DNA from: Acidobacteriota bacterium
GTDB lineage: Bacteria; Acidobacteriota; Terriglobia; Terriglobales; Acidobacteriaceae
Direction of reading: 5' to 3'
NCBI GenBank assembly: GCA_019241535.1
Contig: JAFAWX010000422.1
Location: 1-44,439 of the forward strand
Length of the DNA stretch: 44,439 bases
Shown here: in pieces, positions 1 to 10,932 of the stretch
How the letters are laid out: each line of letters begins with the position of its first letter
Position numbering within the stretch: position 1 is the stretch's first letter
The notes under the pieces: generated by a model
Told to the model about the DNA's origin: nothing
The model's database searches: none
What the model saw: the letters and a program-made list of their open reading frames with translations, nothing else
Program-made: the position numbers and the translations under genes

Positions 1-353
1 AGAAAAGCAAACCCAGACAGCAAACCGCCAACACTTGAGTCCTTCTCACCTGAACCTCCCGGACCGAGGTAAGCTCCTGTTTAATTTAGATGTAGGTTGA
101 TATGGACAAGTTCGTTACCTTCGAGACCAACCCCGCGCCGCGTTGTAAGCTACTCGGTGGCAAGAGTTTATAGCCGATGCCAGGGCTGCCCGGGAAGCGC
201 TGTCAAATCACTTCTCAATCATAAGGAGGCGTAGATCTCGGGGTGCCGCGGCCGATGGCTTCTTGCCCCGGTTCAACTGCTGCGCTATGAGGGAGTCACT
301 GAAATATCAGGCGGGACGGAGGACGCGAGCGCCGGGCGGGCACAAACGTGCGC
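1..353. other. Left-edge stretch with no supported gene
   Basis: I see no gene here that I can support. An AAGGAGG-like sequence lies near 225-231, but the frames behind it close after about 15 codons or resemble no known family. The stretch lies downstream of the LysW-like gene that ends at 354 on the minus strand. A short inverted repeat (GCAC, AAAC loop, GTGC) lies around 340-352 but has no T-run, so I do not call it a terminator. Confidence 0.4.
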
Positions 354-554
354 TCAGGAATAATCACCGTCTTCGGCTTCTTCCTCTTCCTCCTCTTCGT
401 ATTCCTCTTCCTCATCCACAGGTTTCAGTTCTACGGGGTTTACAGTGGTGACTTCAAAATCCATTCCACATTCAGGGCAGGAGATAACTTCGCCCTCATC
501 TACTTCGTCTTCTTCGACGTCCAAGCTGGTTTCGCACTCCGGGCAATAAAGCAT
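354..554 (-). CDS. LysW-like small acidic zinc-ribbon protein
   Basis: This is a 66-residue protein with two CPEC knuckles at Cys4/Cys7 and Cys26/Cys29, followed by a very acidic tail that is mostly Glu/Asp from about residue 47. Size, zinc ribbon and acidic tail match LysW, the amino-group carrier protein of the alpha-aminoadipate lysine/arginine route. In known LysW proteins the carrier function uses a C-terminal Glu in an EDWGE motif. Here the chain ends in DGDYS, so the carrier role is doubtful and a generic zinc-ribbon protein is equally possible. I chose the internal ATG at 554 over the one at 581 because GGAGG sits five bases before it. No lysX or argX homologue is visible nearby. It is divergent from the M28 peptidase gene. 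Confidence 0.75.
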   Translation of the reverse strand: MLYCPECETSLDVEEDEVDEGEVISCPECGMDFEVTTVNPVELKPVDEEEEYEEEEEEEAEDGDYS

Positions 555-604
555 ATATGCCTCCACGGCCGGCCCCCCCAAGATTCTATGATTGCACCTT
601 GCTA

Positions 605-633
605 TATTTAGTGACTTCGATGGTCAAGGTCAA
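605..633 (-). promoter_or_regulatory. Sigma70-type promoter of the LysW-like gene
   Basis: Read on the minus strand there is TTGACC (633-628), a 17-base spacer and TAAATA (610-605), about 50 bases before the ATG at 554. A second TTGACC is directly adjacent (627-622). The element was identified by eye only. Confidence 0.5.
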
Positions 634-699
634 GTGGCGTTCTCCCCGGCTTCCGCCTCGCGCTCGGCTTCCTGGATCTCGAAGCAAAGAGGCACGGTT

Positions 700-2109
700 G
701 TGAGTTGCCGGCCGAAAAATGTGCGCGCGAAGCGGAGCCGCGGAAGTTTTCTGAAGTCCGGAATTTGCGCCGTCTCGATGCTCCTCTGCGGCTTTACGGC
801 GGCGGAAAATCCTCCTTCCTACGTGGACGCGCAGATTGCAGGCGCGCTGCGGGAAATCTCCGCCGGACAAATCCAGTCCGATATCGAGAAACTGGTAAGC
901 TTCAAGACGCGTTCCACGCTCTCGGCCCAGGACGCCGCCACAATTCGCTCCGGGCGGGGAATCGGCGCGGCTCGCGAATGGATCAAGGGCGAGTTCGAAC
1001 GCTATTCCCGCGATTGCGCGGGATGCCTCGAGGTTAAATCCGACAGCTTCATCCAGCCGGTCGGAGAACGAATCCCCGCACCTACCGAGCTGACGAATAT
1101 CTATGCCGTGCTCAAGGGGAGTAGTAGTGCGGAGTCCAAACGCATCGTGCTTGTCACCGGGCACTACGATTCCCGCAACGGCAACCCTCTCGATGGTTCA
1201 GGCCTTGCACCCGGGGCAAATGACGACGCGAGCGGGACGGCCATCAGCCTTGAATGCGCGCGCACGTTAAGCCGGCTCAGGTTCCCCGCGACTATCATTT
1301 TTCTCACCGTAGCGGGCGAAGAGGAGGGCCTCTACGGCAGCAAGCACTTCGCGGATCTGGCCCGGAAGTCCGGCTGGCAGATCGAGGCCGTCCTGAACAA
1401 CGATATCGTCGGCGGAGACCGTAGTCCCGGGCAGGACAGCAAACGGGTGCGGGTATTTTCGGAAACCCTTCCCGCCCAGGCCGGCGAACCGGACATTCGT
1501 ATGATCCGTGCCCTAGGCGGGGAAAACGACTCGCCTTCCCGCACGCTGGCGCGCTACATTACTTCCGCCGCGCGCCTTTATGGGCTCGAGGTTACCCCTA
1601 TCTTGGAATTCCGCCTCGACCGCTATCTCCGGGGCGGAGACCACATCTCCTTCAATCAAAAAGGCTTTGCCGCGGTACGCTTTACGGAATTCCGGGAAAA
1701 TTTCAACCATCAGCATCAGAACGTGCGCGCGGAGAACGGAATCGAATACGGCGATCTGCCCAAATTTGTCGACTTTGACTACGTGGCCGGGGTGGCGCGC
1801 CTCAACGCCGCCGCGCTCGCTTCGCTCGCGCGGGCACCGGGGCCCCCCGAAAACGTGAAACTCGAGACGAGAGAACTGACGAACGATTCGACCCTCGATT
1901 GGGACCCGCCTGCCGACGACCGAGTTGCCGGCTACGAGGTGCTTTGGCGGGCCACAAGCGCTGCGGACTGGGAGAGTTCGCAGCATGTGAGCGGTAATCT
2001 GACCCGGACGACGGTGCCTTTATCGAAAGACAACGTGATTTTTGCCGTCCAGGCCGTCGATGAGGCGGGCCACGGTAGCCTGCCGGTGATTCCCTCCCCG
2101 CGGCGATGA
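700..2109 (+). CDS. Secreted M28-family zinc aminopeptidase with C-terminal fibronectin type III domain
   Basis: Predicted exported zinc metallopeptidase of 469 residues that would trim peptides outside the cytoplasm. The M28 ligand set is visible: GHYD near residue 154, GANDDASG near 172, AGEEEG near 204, a later Asp in NNDIVGGD, and a His in NHQHQN near 338. After about residue 380 an FN3-like domain follows, starting PPENV and containing the DWDPP and YEVLWR strands. The GTG at 700 is chosen because AGAGG lies seven bases before it. It gives a basic N-terminus, a hydrophobic stretch (ICAVSMLLCGF) and a TAA/E cleavage-like site. The frame is also open upstream to 592, but that sequence does not look like protein. 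The FN3 domain may bind substrate or cell wall. The gene is divergent from the zinc-ribbon gene and followed after about 70 bases by a rhomboid-like gene. Confidence 0.88.
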   Translation: MSCRPKNVRAKRSRGSFLKSGICAVSMLLCGFTAAENPPSYVDAQIAGALREISAGQIQSDIEKLVSFKTRSTLSAQDAATIRSGRGIGAAREWIKGEFERYSRDCAGCLEVKSDSFIQPVGERIPAPTELTNIYAVLKGSSSAESKRIVLVTGHYDSRNGNPLDGSGLAPGANDDASGTAISLECARTLSRLRFPATIIFLTVAGEEEGLYGSKHFADLARKSGWQIEAVLNNDIVGGDRSPGQDSKRVRVFSETLPAQAGEPDIRMIRALGGENDSPSRTLARYITSAARLYGLEVTPILEFRLDRYLRGGDHISFNQKGFAAVRFTEFRENFNHQHQNVRAENGIEYGDLPKFVDFDYVAGVARLNAAALASLARAPGPPENVKLETRELTNDSTLDWDPPADDRVAGYEVLWRATSAADWESSQHVSGNLTRTTVPLSKDNVIFAVQAVDEAGHGSLPVIPSPRR

Positions 2110-2182
2110 ATCCCGCCGCCGCTTGAGGTAATCTGAAAGGTTTCGGATCGAGGTTGGGGCGCTCCCCCGGCCGGTAGCCAGC

Positions 2183-3007
2183 ATGGCGAGAAATACATCC
2201 TTTGAAATGGGACTGCCGCCGTTCCGCGGAGCCGTCCGCGTGCTGCTCCTGGCGAGCGTGGCGATCTACGTCGTCATCCTGCTGCTGATGTCATTTGCTC
2301 CCGGGTTTGGCCGATCGATTCTAGAGCTTGGCATCCTCGACCCAGTGGCTGTCCGCCATGGCTGGCTATGGCAGTTCGTGACTTACCCGTTCATGTATGT
2401 GGATCCGCTCGACTTTGTTCTCTCGCTCGGCGGCATTTACTTCCTGGGCTGGTCGGTCGAAGCCCAGATTGGCTCGAGCGCTTTTTACGGGCTATTTTTC
2501 GGAAGCGTGAGTATTTCCGCCCTGGTCGGCTTTCTGCTCTCCCTTCTGGGCATTGCCGAAGGCACGGCGTTCGGCTCGGGAGCGGCGGCAAATGCGATTC
2601 TCATGGTCTTTTATCTGTTCAATCGCGGCGCTCCCATCATGCTGTTTCCCCTGCCGATGCGTTTTCCCGTCAAATGGCTGGTGCTTTTCACCGCCGGGAT
2701 CGAAACCGCGTACCTGCTGCTTCATCACTTTGCCCTGTTCTACTTCATCCTGCTGCTCGGCCTGGGAGCAGGATACGTCTGGTACTCGCTATTTCTTAAC
2801 CGCCAGGCCTCGATCGGAATTTCTGAGACCTACTACGGGCTGCGCAACTCCTACTATCGCTGGAAGCGGCGGCGGGCAGCACGAAAATTCGAGGTGTACA
2901 TGCGCGGCCACAACCGCAAGGTAAGCTTCGACGAACACGGCAACTACATTCCCCCGGACGATCCGGACAAGAAAAACGGCGGCTCGAAATCAGGCTGGGT
3001 GAACTGA
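2183..3007 (+). CDS. Rhomboid-like multi-spanning membrane protein
   Basis: A 274-residue protein with about six hydrophobic segments between residues 15 and 210 and a basic, hydrophilic cytoplasmic tail (KRRRAARK near 230, then a Pro/Asp/Lys-rich end). The fold order and an FGSGAAAN stretch near residue 133 resemble the rhomboid GxSG active-site loop in transmembrane helix 4, so a nucleophilic Ser may be present. The expected catalytic His in a later helix, usually within HxxG, is not clear: a HH pair near residue 181 lacks the small residues that normally follow. It may be an intramembrane serine protease with a divergent site or an inactive relative. It follows the secreted peptidase gene on the same strand and could share its transcript. 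There is no strong SD before the ATG. Confidence 0.65.
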   Translation: MARNTSFEMGLPPFRGAVRVLLLASVAIYVVILLLMSFAPGFGRSILELGILDPVAVRHGWLWQFVTYPFMYVDPLDFVLSLGGIYFLGWSVEAQIGSSAFYGLFFGSVSISALVGFLLSLLGIAEGTAFGSGAAANAILMVFYLFNRGAPIMLFPLPMRFPVKWLVLFTAGIETAYLLLHHFALFYFILLLGLGAGYVWYSLFLNRQASIGISETYYGLRNSYYRWKRRRAARKFEVYMRGHNRKVSFDEHGNYIPPDDPDKKNGGSKSGWVN

Positions 3008-3071
3008 TTCGGTTCCGCCGCAACGGCAGGTTTCAAAGAGCCCGCCCCGCTTACTGGAAGAGCCCGCTCGC

Positions 3072-5599
<2,528 letters not shown>

Positions 5600-5832
5600 T
5601 CAAAAGCTCCTTTGAAGGTGTCTCAAAACTGGTGGGGGGTTGAGATCACGTTAGTAAAAACCGCCCTCACAAGGCACGAACACACACAGAATGAAGATCT
5701 TAGCGACCTCTAACAAGGTATCAGAGAAGTGCTGCCGGGCGCAATCGATTTGCACCGTCTGTCCTTGCGCGCCGGCTCCCGGGACGGGCCCTTCATCGGG
5801 TGACCGCGCGCCCGCCTCGTTACTACCGTTCA

Positions 5833-5862
5833 TTGCCCCTGGTTCCGGACGCTGCATATAAT
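5833..5862 (+). promoter_or_regulatory. Sigma70-type promoter of the diguanylate cyclase gene
   Basis: TTGCCC at 5833-5838, an 18-base spacer and a perfect TATAAT at 5857-5862 lie 34 bases before the cyclase ATG. The rest of the 5600-5896 gap between divergent metK and this gene shows no ORF I trust. Confidence 0.5.
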
Positions 5863-5896
5863 CGCTACACCGCTGGCCACCAAAGGACGCCTTTTG

Positions 5897-6949
5897 ATGC
5901 CCCACGCGACAGGAGCGGAGTCAGTCCGCCCGGCCAAAGAACTCTACATCTTTCATGATGTTGCCAAGGCCCTGACCTCCTCGCTCGACCTCGACGCGAT
6001 TCTCAAGACCATCATGGAAAAGATGGCGGAGCACTTTCGCCCCGACACCTGGTCCCTGCTGATGGTTGATGAGGAGAAGAACGAGCTCTATTTTGCCATC
6101 GCCGTGGGCACCGCCTCGGAGGCCTTGAAGCAGATTCGCCTCAAAGTTGGCGAGGGCATTGCCGGGCACGTCGCCAAATACGGAGAGAAGCTGATTGTGC
6201 CTGATGTGCGCTCGGACCAGCGCTTCGCGAAACGCATCGACGAGCTCACCCAGTGGGAGACGCAGTCGATCATCTGCGTTCCCCTACGCTCCAAATTACG
6301 GGTCCTCGGGGTCATTCAGTTGGTGAACGTCGACATGATGACGTTTGGCCACGAGGAGGAGTTCTTTCTTCAGGCGCTGTGCGATTATGCCGCTATCGCC
6401 ATAGAAAACGCGCGTGCCGTCGAGAAAATTCAGGAGCTCACGATCACCGACGACTGCACCGGCCTCTACAACGCCCGCCACCTGCATAAGACGCTTGAGG
6501 CGGAGGTCTACCGCTCGGCGCGCTTCGGCTATGAATTCTCCGTGCTTTTCATCGACCTCGACCATTTCAAGCAGGTCAATGACACCCACGGCCACCTCAT
6601 CGGAAGTAAGCTCCTGGCCGAAATGGGGTACATGATCAAGGCCCAGCTCCGCCTGATCGATTTTGCCTTCCGCTACGGGGGAGACGAATTCGTGGTGGTC
6701 TTGCCGCAGACCGGCAAAGACGCCGCCCTGGTCGTAGCCCGGCGCCTGCGCGATACCTTGCGCAAGATTATCTTCTGCAAGGAAGAGGCATTGAACCTGA
6801 ATGTGCGCGCTTCGATCGGGGTGGCAACCTATCCCCATGACGCCAAGGCACCGCACGACATCATCCGGCAGGCGGACGAGATGATGTACGTGGTGAAGAA
6901 TACGACTCGCGACAGCATCGGAGTCGCACAGCGCGGGATCGAGGAATAG
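5897..6949 (+). CDS. GAF-GGDEF diguanylate cyclase
   Basis: Predicted cytosolic sensor enzyme that makes cyclic di-GMP from two GTP. The first ~165 residues form a GAF domain, with segments such as VGEGIAGHVAKYGE and ICVPLR. The GGDEF domain spans about residues 185-345 and has an intact YGGDEF active site near 260-265. RLID just upstream matches the RxxD inhibitory site for product feedback, so the enzyme is probably active and self-limiting. There is no membrane segment or signal peptide. A TTG lies one codon before the ATG at 5897; I prefer the ATG, with AAAGGA nine bases upstream. The gene converges on pyrH. The GAF ligand cannot be told from sequence. Confidence 0.93.
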   Translation: MPHATGAESVRPAKELYIFHDVAKALTSSLDLDAILKTIMEKMAEHFRPDTWSLLMVDEEKNELYFAIAVGTASEALKQIRLKVGEGIAGHVAKYGEKLIVPDVRSDQRFAKRIDELTQWETQSIICVPLRSKLRVLGVIQLVNVDMMTFGHEEEFFLQALCDYAAIAIENARAVEKIQELTITDDCTGLYNARHLHKTLEAEVYRSARFGYEFSVLFIDLDHFKQVNDTHGHLIGSKLLAEMGYMIKAQLRLIDFAFRYGGDEFVVVLPQTGKDAALVVARRLRDTLRKIIFCKEEALNLNVRASIGVATYPHDAKAPHDIIRQADEMMYVVKNTTRDSIGVAQRGIEE

Positions 6950-7001
6950 CCGGGGCGCCCCCAAATCTGATCCACGGTACCGCCGCTCGCGTATTCAGGC
7001 T

Positions 7002-7718
7002 TTAGGCACTCACCAGCGAACCGATCTTCTCGCCACTTACAACCTTGGCGATATTTCCCCGCTGATTCAGATTGAAGATGACAATGGGGAGGTTATTGTC
7101 CTTGCAGAGCGAGATGGCGGTCGAATCCATGACCTTCAGTCCGCGCTTAAGTATCTCCATATAGGTGATCTCGGTGAACTTCTGGGCGTCTTTCACCAGC
7201 ATGGGGTCGGCATCGTAGATGCCGTCGACTTTGGTTGCCTTCAGTATGGCCTCGGCTTTGATCTCCATGGCGCGCAGGGAAGCTGCGGTATCGGTCGAAA
7301 AATAGGGATTGCCGGTGCCGCCGGCAAAGATAACGATACGGCCTTTTTCCAGGTGGCGGATGGCGCGTCGGCGGATAAAGGGCTCGGCCACCTGGTTCAT
7401 TTCTATGGCCGACTGCACGCGGGTGTGGATGCCCTGCTTTTCCAGCGCGTCCTGCAGGGCAAGGGCATTGATGACGGTGGCCAGCATGCCCATGTGGTCG
7501 GCCGAAACCCGGTCCATATCACGGGCCTGCTCGGCCACGCCGCGGAAGAAGTTTCCTCCGCCGACCACGATGGCAATCTGCACGCCCAGCGAGTGAACGT
7601 CTCCAAGTTCGGCTGCGATTTCGTGAATGCGGGATGAGTCAACTCCGAAGCCTTGGCTGGCGGCCAGGGCCTCGCCCGAGAGTTTCAACAGGACGCGTTT
7701 GAAGATCGGTTCGGCCAT
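7002..7718 (-). CDS. pyrH: Uridylate kinase (UMP kinase)
   Basis: Phosphorylates UMP to UDP in pyrimidine nucleotide synthesis. It belongs to the amino-acid-kinase fold, not to the eukaryotic UMP/CMP kinases. The 238-residue protein has LLKLSGEAL at the N-terminus, [11 protein letters not shown], a [15 protein letters not shown] helix, [16 protein letters not shown] and a [10 protein letters not shown] loop, all typical of bacterial PyrH. It is the last gene of the rplM-rpsI-rpsB-tsf-pyrH series, with 33 bases between tsf and pyrH. The usual next gene, frr, is absent; the convergent cyclase gene follows instead. Confidence 0.97.
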   Translation of the reverse strand: MAEPIFKRVLLKLSGEALAASQGFGVDSSRIHEIAAELGDVHSLGVQIAIVVGGGNFFRGVAEQARDMDRVSADHMGMLATVINALALQDALEKQGIHTRVQSAIEMNQVAEPFIRRRAIRHLEKGRIVIFAGGTGNPYFSTDTAASLRAMEIKAEAILKATKVDGIYDADPMLVKDAQKFTEITYMEILKRGLKVMDSTAISLCKDNNLPIVIFNLNQRGNIAKVVSGEKIGSLVSA

Positions 7719-7751
7719 GTCCTCCGCCGTATAAAAACGCGAGCGTCTGGC

Positions 7752-8402
7752 TTACTCGGCTCTTTGTGGCTTTGAGACAGCTACGGTCTCGCCGGAGTCG
7801 CCCACTTTAAAACGGGCGAAGCGCTTGACCGCGATATTTTCGCCCAACTTGCCGATCTTGGTGGCGATCAGCTGGGATATCGAGAGCGTCTGGTCCTTTA
7901 TGAAGGGCTGTTCATACAGGCAGACCTCCTCGTAAAACTTGCTCATCTTGCCTTCGACGATTTTTTCAACCACCTGTGGAGGCTTGCCGGTCGCCGCCGC
8001 CTGGGCCCGGTAGATGTCTTTCTCGCGCTCATAGGCCTCGCTGGTGACGTCCTCTTTGCGGATGAATTTAGGGTCGCTGGCGGCTATGTGCATGGCGATA
8101 TCGTGCACCAGCTCCTTGAAGTCGTCGGTACGGGCGACATAGTCGCTTTCGCAGTTGACTTCGACCAGCACGCCGATTTTGCCGCCAGCATGGATGTAGC
8201 TGGCAACGGAGCCTTCGCCTGTGGCGCGCGAGGCTTTCTTGGCGGCCACCGAGACTCCCTTCTTGCGCAGTAGGATGATGGCCTGCTCGAAGTCGCCTTT
8301 GGCTTCGGTCAGCGCCTGCTTGCAATCCATCATCGGCGCCCCGGTCTTTTCCCGGAGCTCTTTCACTTGTGCCGCGGAGATGTTCACGGTGCTTGTGCTC
8401 AT
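7752..8402 (-). CDS. tsf: Translation elongation factor Ts
   Basis: Nucleotide exchange factor that regenerates EF-Tu-GTP. The N-terminal UBA-like region reads VKELREKTGAPMMDCKQAL, followed by the conserved EGSVASYIH and VNCESDYVARTDDF. At 216 residues it is the short form, lacking part of the second core repeat found in the 283-residue E. coli protein. The ATG at 8402 has AGAAG upstream. The gene sits between rpsB and pyrH as in most bacteria, but a 176-base gap separates it from rpsB. Confidence 0.96.
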   Translation of the reverse strand: MSTSTVNISAAQVKELREKTGAPMMDCKQALTEAKGDFEQAIILLRKKGVSVAAKKASRATGEGSVASYIHAGGKIGVLVEVNCESDYVARTDDFKELVHDIAMHIAASDPKFIRKEDVTSEAYEREKDIYRAQAAATGKPPQVVEKIVEGKMSKFYEEVCLYEQPFIKDQTLSISQLIATKIGKLGENIAVKRFARFKVGDSGETVAVSKPQRAE

Positions 8403-8463
8403 AGATCTTCTGGCGTTATCGACCCTGCTTGTTTCGCGCGCCCGGCGCAGTCCACAAATTTCG

Positions 8464-8485
8464 ACCCGCGTTTACGCGCGCGGGT
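8464..8485 (-). other. GC-rich hairpin between rpsB and tsf
   Basis: ACCCGCG and CGCGGGT arms of seven base pairs enclose an eight-base loop in the rpsB-tsf spacer. On the minus strand the hairpin is followed by CGAAATTTG, which is too poor in T for a confident terminator. It could be a partial attenuator or an mRNA-processing site that sets the tsf/pyrH to rpsB ratio. Confidence 0.35.
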
Positions 8486-8578
8486 CCTCTGATTTGAGCT
8501 GACGGAAGCTGGTTCTGGCCCGGACCGCCATTTGCAGCCAGGTTCCCCGCGCACCTTCGCGCCTGCAGGGGGCACCTG

Positions 8579-9493
8579 CTAAAACGTTTGATGCTCGACT
8601 TCCGGCGTCTCGGAGGGAGTTTCTACAGAAGCGGACTTCTTGCGCGTCCCCTGGCCGAGCACCTCTTCCATGCTGATGTCTTCACCGTCGGCCGAGAACT
8701 CGTTGCCGGCTGCGGCCGCAGCTTCGCGGGCGCCTTCAGCCGGCTCTTCCGCGCCAACCTGCCCTGTCTCCGGGACAGCGGCGGCCAGATCCGCCGCCTG
8801 CTTGTCGGTGAGCAGCTGCGTGCCCTCGATGACAGAATCGGCGATTTTCGAAGCGAACAGCCGGATGGCGCGCAGGGCATCGTCGTTGCCGGGGATCACA
8901 TAATCGACTTCCGTGGGATCGCAGTTGGTGTCGACCACGGCAACCACGGGAATGCCCAGCTTGCGGGCTTCGCGCACGGCGATCTGCTCTTTATTTGAAT
9001 CGATGACGAAAATTGCGTCCGGCAGCTTGGTCAAGTTCTTGATGCCGGCCAGATTGGCCTGCAGGTGTTTGCGTTCTCGTTCCAGCTTGATCACTTCTTT
9101 TTTGGGAAGCAGTTCGTAGCGGCCGTCGGTGGCCATGTCGTCGAGTTCTTTCAGGCGCTTGACGGATTTTTGTACCGTCACCCAGTTTGTCAGCAGACCG
9201 CCCAGCCAGCGCTGGTTTACGTAAAAACTGTTGGCCCGCGCCGCCTCTTCGGCAATGGCGTCCTGGGCCTGGCGCTTAGTTCCCACAAAGAGGATGGTTT
9301 TCGCGTCGGCGGAAAGGTCGGCGACGAACTTCGAAGCCTCTTTGAACATCTTGAGGGTCTTTTGCAGATCGATGATATAAATGCCGTTGCGCTCGCCAAA
9401 GATGTATTCCTTCATCTTGGGGTTCCAGCGCTTGGTCTGGTGCCCGAAGTGAACGCCCGCTTCGAGCAACTCCTTCATGGTAATGTTAGCCAA
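8579..9493 (-). CDS. rpsB: 30S ribosomal protein S2
   Basis: Small-subunit ribosomal protein on the platform side of the 30S subunit. It shows the S2 signature [19 protein letters not shown], then IYIIDLQKT, the [11 protein letters not shown] block and [13 protein letters not shown]. At 304 residues it exceeds the usual ~240-260 because of an acidic, Ala/Glu-rich C-terminal tail from about residue 235 that ends VEHQTF. The start at 9493 is TTG, preceded by AAAGGAGG with a short spacer. An ATG five codons later (9478) is less well placed. It is the third gene of the ribosomal operon. Confidence 0.97.
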   Translation of the reverse strand: MANITMKELLEAGVHFGHQTKRWNPKMKEYIFGERNGIYIIDLQKTLKMFKEASKFVADLSADAKTILFVGTKRQAQDAIAEEAARANSFYVNQRWLGGLLTNWVTVQKSVKRLKELDDMATDGRYELLPKKEVIKLERERKHLQANLAGIKNLTKLPDAIFVIDSNKEQIAVREARKLGIPVVAVVDTNCDPTEVDYVIPGNDDALRAIRLFASKIADSVIEGTQLLTDKQAADLAAAVPETGQVGAEEPAEGAREAAAAAGNEFSADGEDISMEEVLGQGTRKKSASVETPSETPEVEHQTF

Positions 9494-9586
9494 ACAACCT
9501 CCTTTGTAATCTGCATCCTGCTCCGGAGAGCGGGATTGCTTTCCCGCCAGCTACGCCGGCGGGAAGAATTCAAAAACCGGCGGAAC

Positions 9587-9982
9587 TCAACGTTTGCTGA
9601 ACTGAAAGCGCTTTCGCGCTCCCTTTTGTCCGTATTTCTTGCGCTCTTTGGAACGCGAATCGCGGCTGATGAGTCCTTCGCTTTTCAGCTTCTTGCGCAG
9701 GTCGGCATTGAATTCGATCAGCGCGCGCGCAATGCCGAGCTTGACGGCGTCCGCCTGCCCGCTCGTACCCCCGCCCGAGACATTAGCGATTACATTAAAG
9801 CTCGCGGCCGACTCGGTCGACACCAGCGGCTCTTTGGCGCTCGAGCGCTCGGACGGGGTCAGAAAATATTGTTCAAACGGGCGCCCGTTGACCTTGAAGT
9901 CGCCATTTCCGGGGCGCAGAAAAATGCGGGCCACGGCCGTCTTCCGCCTGCCCGTTCCGCAATATTGAACTAAGTCGGCCAT
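9587..9982 (-). CDS. rpsI: 30S ribosomal protein S9
   Basis: Small-subunit protein whose C-terminal tail reaches the P-site tRNA. At 131 residues it has the usual length. The N-terminus shows [15 protein letters not shown], the middle [21 protein letters not shown], and the end the basic [11 protein letters not shown], matching the conserved K-R terminus. The ATG is at 9982, 47 bases after rplM, and the pair order is the one found across bacteria. Confidence 0.97.
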   Translation of the reverse strand: MADLVQYCGTGRRKTAVARIFLRPGNGDFKVNGRPFEQYFLTPSERSSAKEPLVSTESAASFNVIANVSGGGTSGQADAVKLGIARALIEFNADLRKKLKSEGLISRDSRSKERKKYGQKGARKRFQFSKR

Positions 9983-10029
9983 TCTCTGCTTTTTCGTTCC
10001 TCGCGTTTGTGAAATCAGACCACGGCCCG

Positions 10030-10461
10030 CTAGGCCAAGGCCCTGGTTTCCGGCTTCTGCGCCTGATGCGGATGCCGATCGCCTTTGTACACTTTGAGCT
10101 TGCTGAACATGTGCCTGCCCAGTTTGGTCTTCGGGAGCATGCGGCGCACGGCATCTTCCACTACCAGTTCGGGCTTGCGAGCAAAGCGCTTGCGAAATTC
10201 CTCGGTGCGCAGTCCTCCGGGGTAGCCGGTATAGTGCTGATAAACCTTCTGCTCCGCCTTCATCCCGGTAATCTTGACCCTGGCGGCGTTAATGACTACG
10301 ACATGATCGCCGGTATCTAAAAAGGGTGTATACCTGGGGTTCTCCTTACCCATCAGTATGCGCGCGACAGCCGACGCCACTCGCCCCAGAGCCTGGCCGG
10401 AGGCATCGATGACGTACCATTTGCGCGTGATTTCCCTCGCTTTGGGGAAATACGTTGACAT
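10030..10461 (-). CDS. rplM: 50S ribosomal protein L13
   Basis: Early-assembling large-subunit protein, 143 residues. Family blocks include [32 protein letters not shown], the [12 protein letters not shown] segment and the [22 protein letters not shown] stretch. The ATG at 10461 is chosen because GGGAG lies six bases before it; the open frame upstream to 10488 lacks such a site. It is the first gene of the rplM-rpsI-rpsB-tsf-pyrH run. A promoter and a structured leader lie directly upstream. Confidence 0.97.
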   Translation of the reverse strand: MSTYFPKAREITRKWYVIDASGQALGRVASAVARILMGKENPRYTPFLDTGDHVVVINAARVKITGMKAEQKVYQHYTGYPGGLRTEEFRKRFARKPELVVEDAVRRMLPKTKLGRHMFSKLKVYKGDRHPHQAQKPETRALA

Positions 10462-10505
10462 ACTGATCTCCCAGAAAAATGAAACCAAAAGAAGACCGCT
10501 GAGTA

Positions 10506-10535
10506 CCCTGAATTACAGGCGCCGAAGGCGCAGGG
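10506..10535 (-). promoter_or_regulatory. Structured 5' leader of the ribosomal operon
   Basis: Within the roughly 105-base leader between the promoter and rplM, outer arms CCCTG and CAGGG (10506-10510 and 10531-10535) can pair. They enclose a second hairpin, GCGCC/GGCGC with a TTC loop on the transcript strand. Ribosomal-protein leaders, including L13 leaders, often carry autoregulatory binding sites. Whether this one binds L13 or S9 is an inference. Confidence 0.4.
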
Positions 10536-10572
10536 CTACCGGGCGGGCAACCGCAGAACCACCCAAGGCCTT

Positions 10573-10602
10573 ACCATAGACGAGGAAGTGCTTCATTGTC
10601 AA
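10573..10602 (-). promoter_or_regulatory. Sigma70-type promoter of rplM-rpsI-rpsB-tsf-pyrH
   Basis: A perfect TTGACA (minus strand, 10602-10597), an 18-base spacer and TATGGT (10578-10573) lie between fmdB and rplM. This is the best-matching promoter for a ribosomal operon in the window. Confidence 0.65.
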
Positions 10603-10632
10603 CGACGAAGCACAAATCACCTCGTATTCGAA

Positions 10633-10932
10633 TCACTTCTTCTCCGTCTTCGGCGCCGGGTCAGGCTTCGACTTTGTGTCTTTTTTCGCCCCGGAATCCT
10701 CGCCGGCACTGCTCTTTGCGCCGGAATCGGAGGTGCCCGACTGTCCCGCCGGCTTTTGACGGTAGTCGGTCACGTACCAGCCTGAGCCCTTGAACTGCAC
10801 GGCTGGAGCCGAAAGCAGCTGCTCGACCGCGCCCCCGCACTCGGGGCACTTCTTGACCATGGGATCGGAGAAGCGCTGAATGCGTTCAAAGCGGTGACCG
10901 CACTTGCGGCACTGGTATTCGTAAAGCGGCAT
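10633..10932 (-). CDS. FmdB-family zinc-ribbon protein
   Basis: A 99-residue protein whose first ~45 residues are the FmdB/putative regulatory zinc ribbon. It begins MPLYEYQC, with CxxC (Cys8, Cys11) and CPECGG (near 34-37) as metal ligands, and FERIQRFSDP between them. After about residue 55 the chain is low in complexity, rich in Ser, Gly, Lys and Pro, and likely disordered. The biochemical role of the family is not settled; it was named after a regulator-like gene near formamidase. It lies upstream of the ribosomal operon on the same strand but is separated from it by the operon's own promoter. Confidence 0.88.
   Translation of the reverse strand: MPLYEYQCRKCGHRFERIQRFSDPMVKKCPECGGAVEQLLSAPAVQFKGSGWYVTDYRQKPAGQSGTSDSGAKSSAGEDSGAKKDTKSKPDPAPKTEKK

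Noticed and set aside
3008-3071. Repeated CGGGCTCTT (on the minus strand) between the rhomboid-like gene and ahcY
   Set aside because: A single short direct repeat pair without hairpin or element structure; could be chance.
5600-5896. Possible SAM riboswitch before metK, or an 84-codon minus-strand gene
   Set aside because: No SAM-I/II/SAH core motifs or convincing pseudoknot are visible, and the ORF has unstructured composition without SD.
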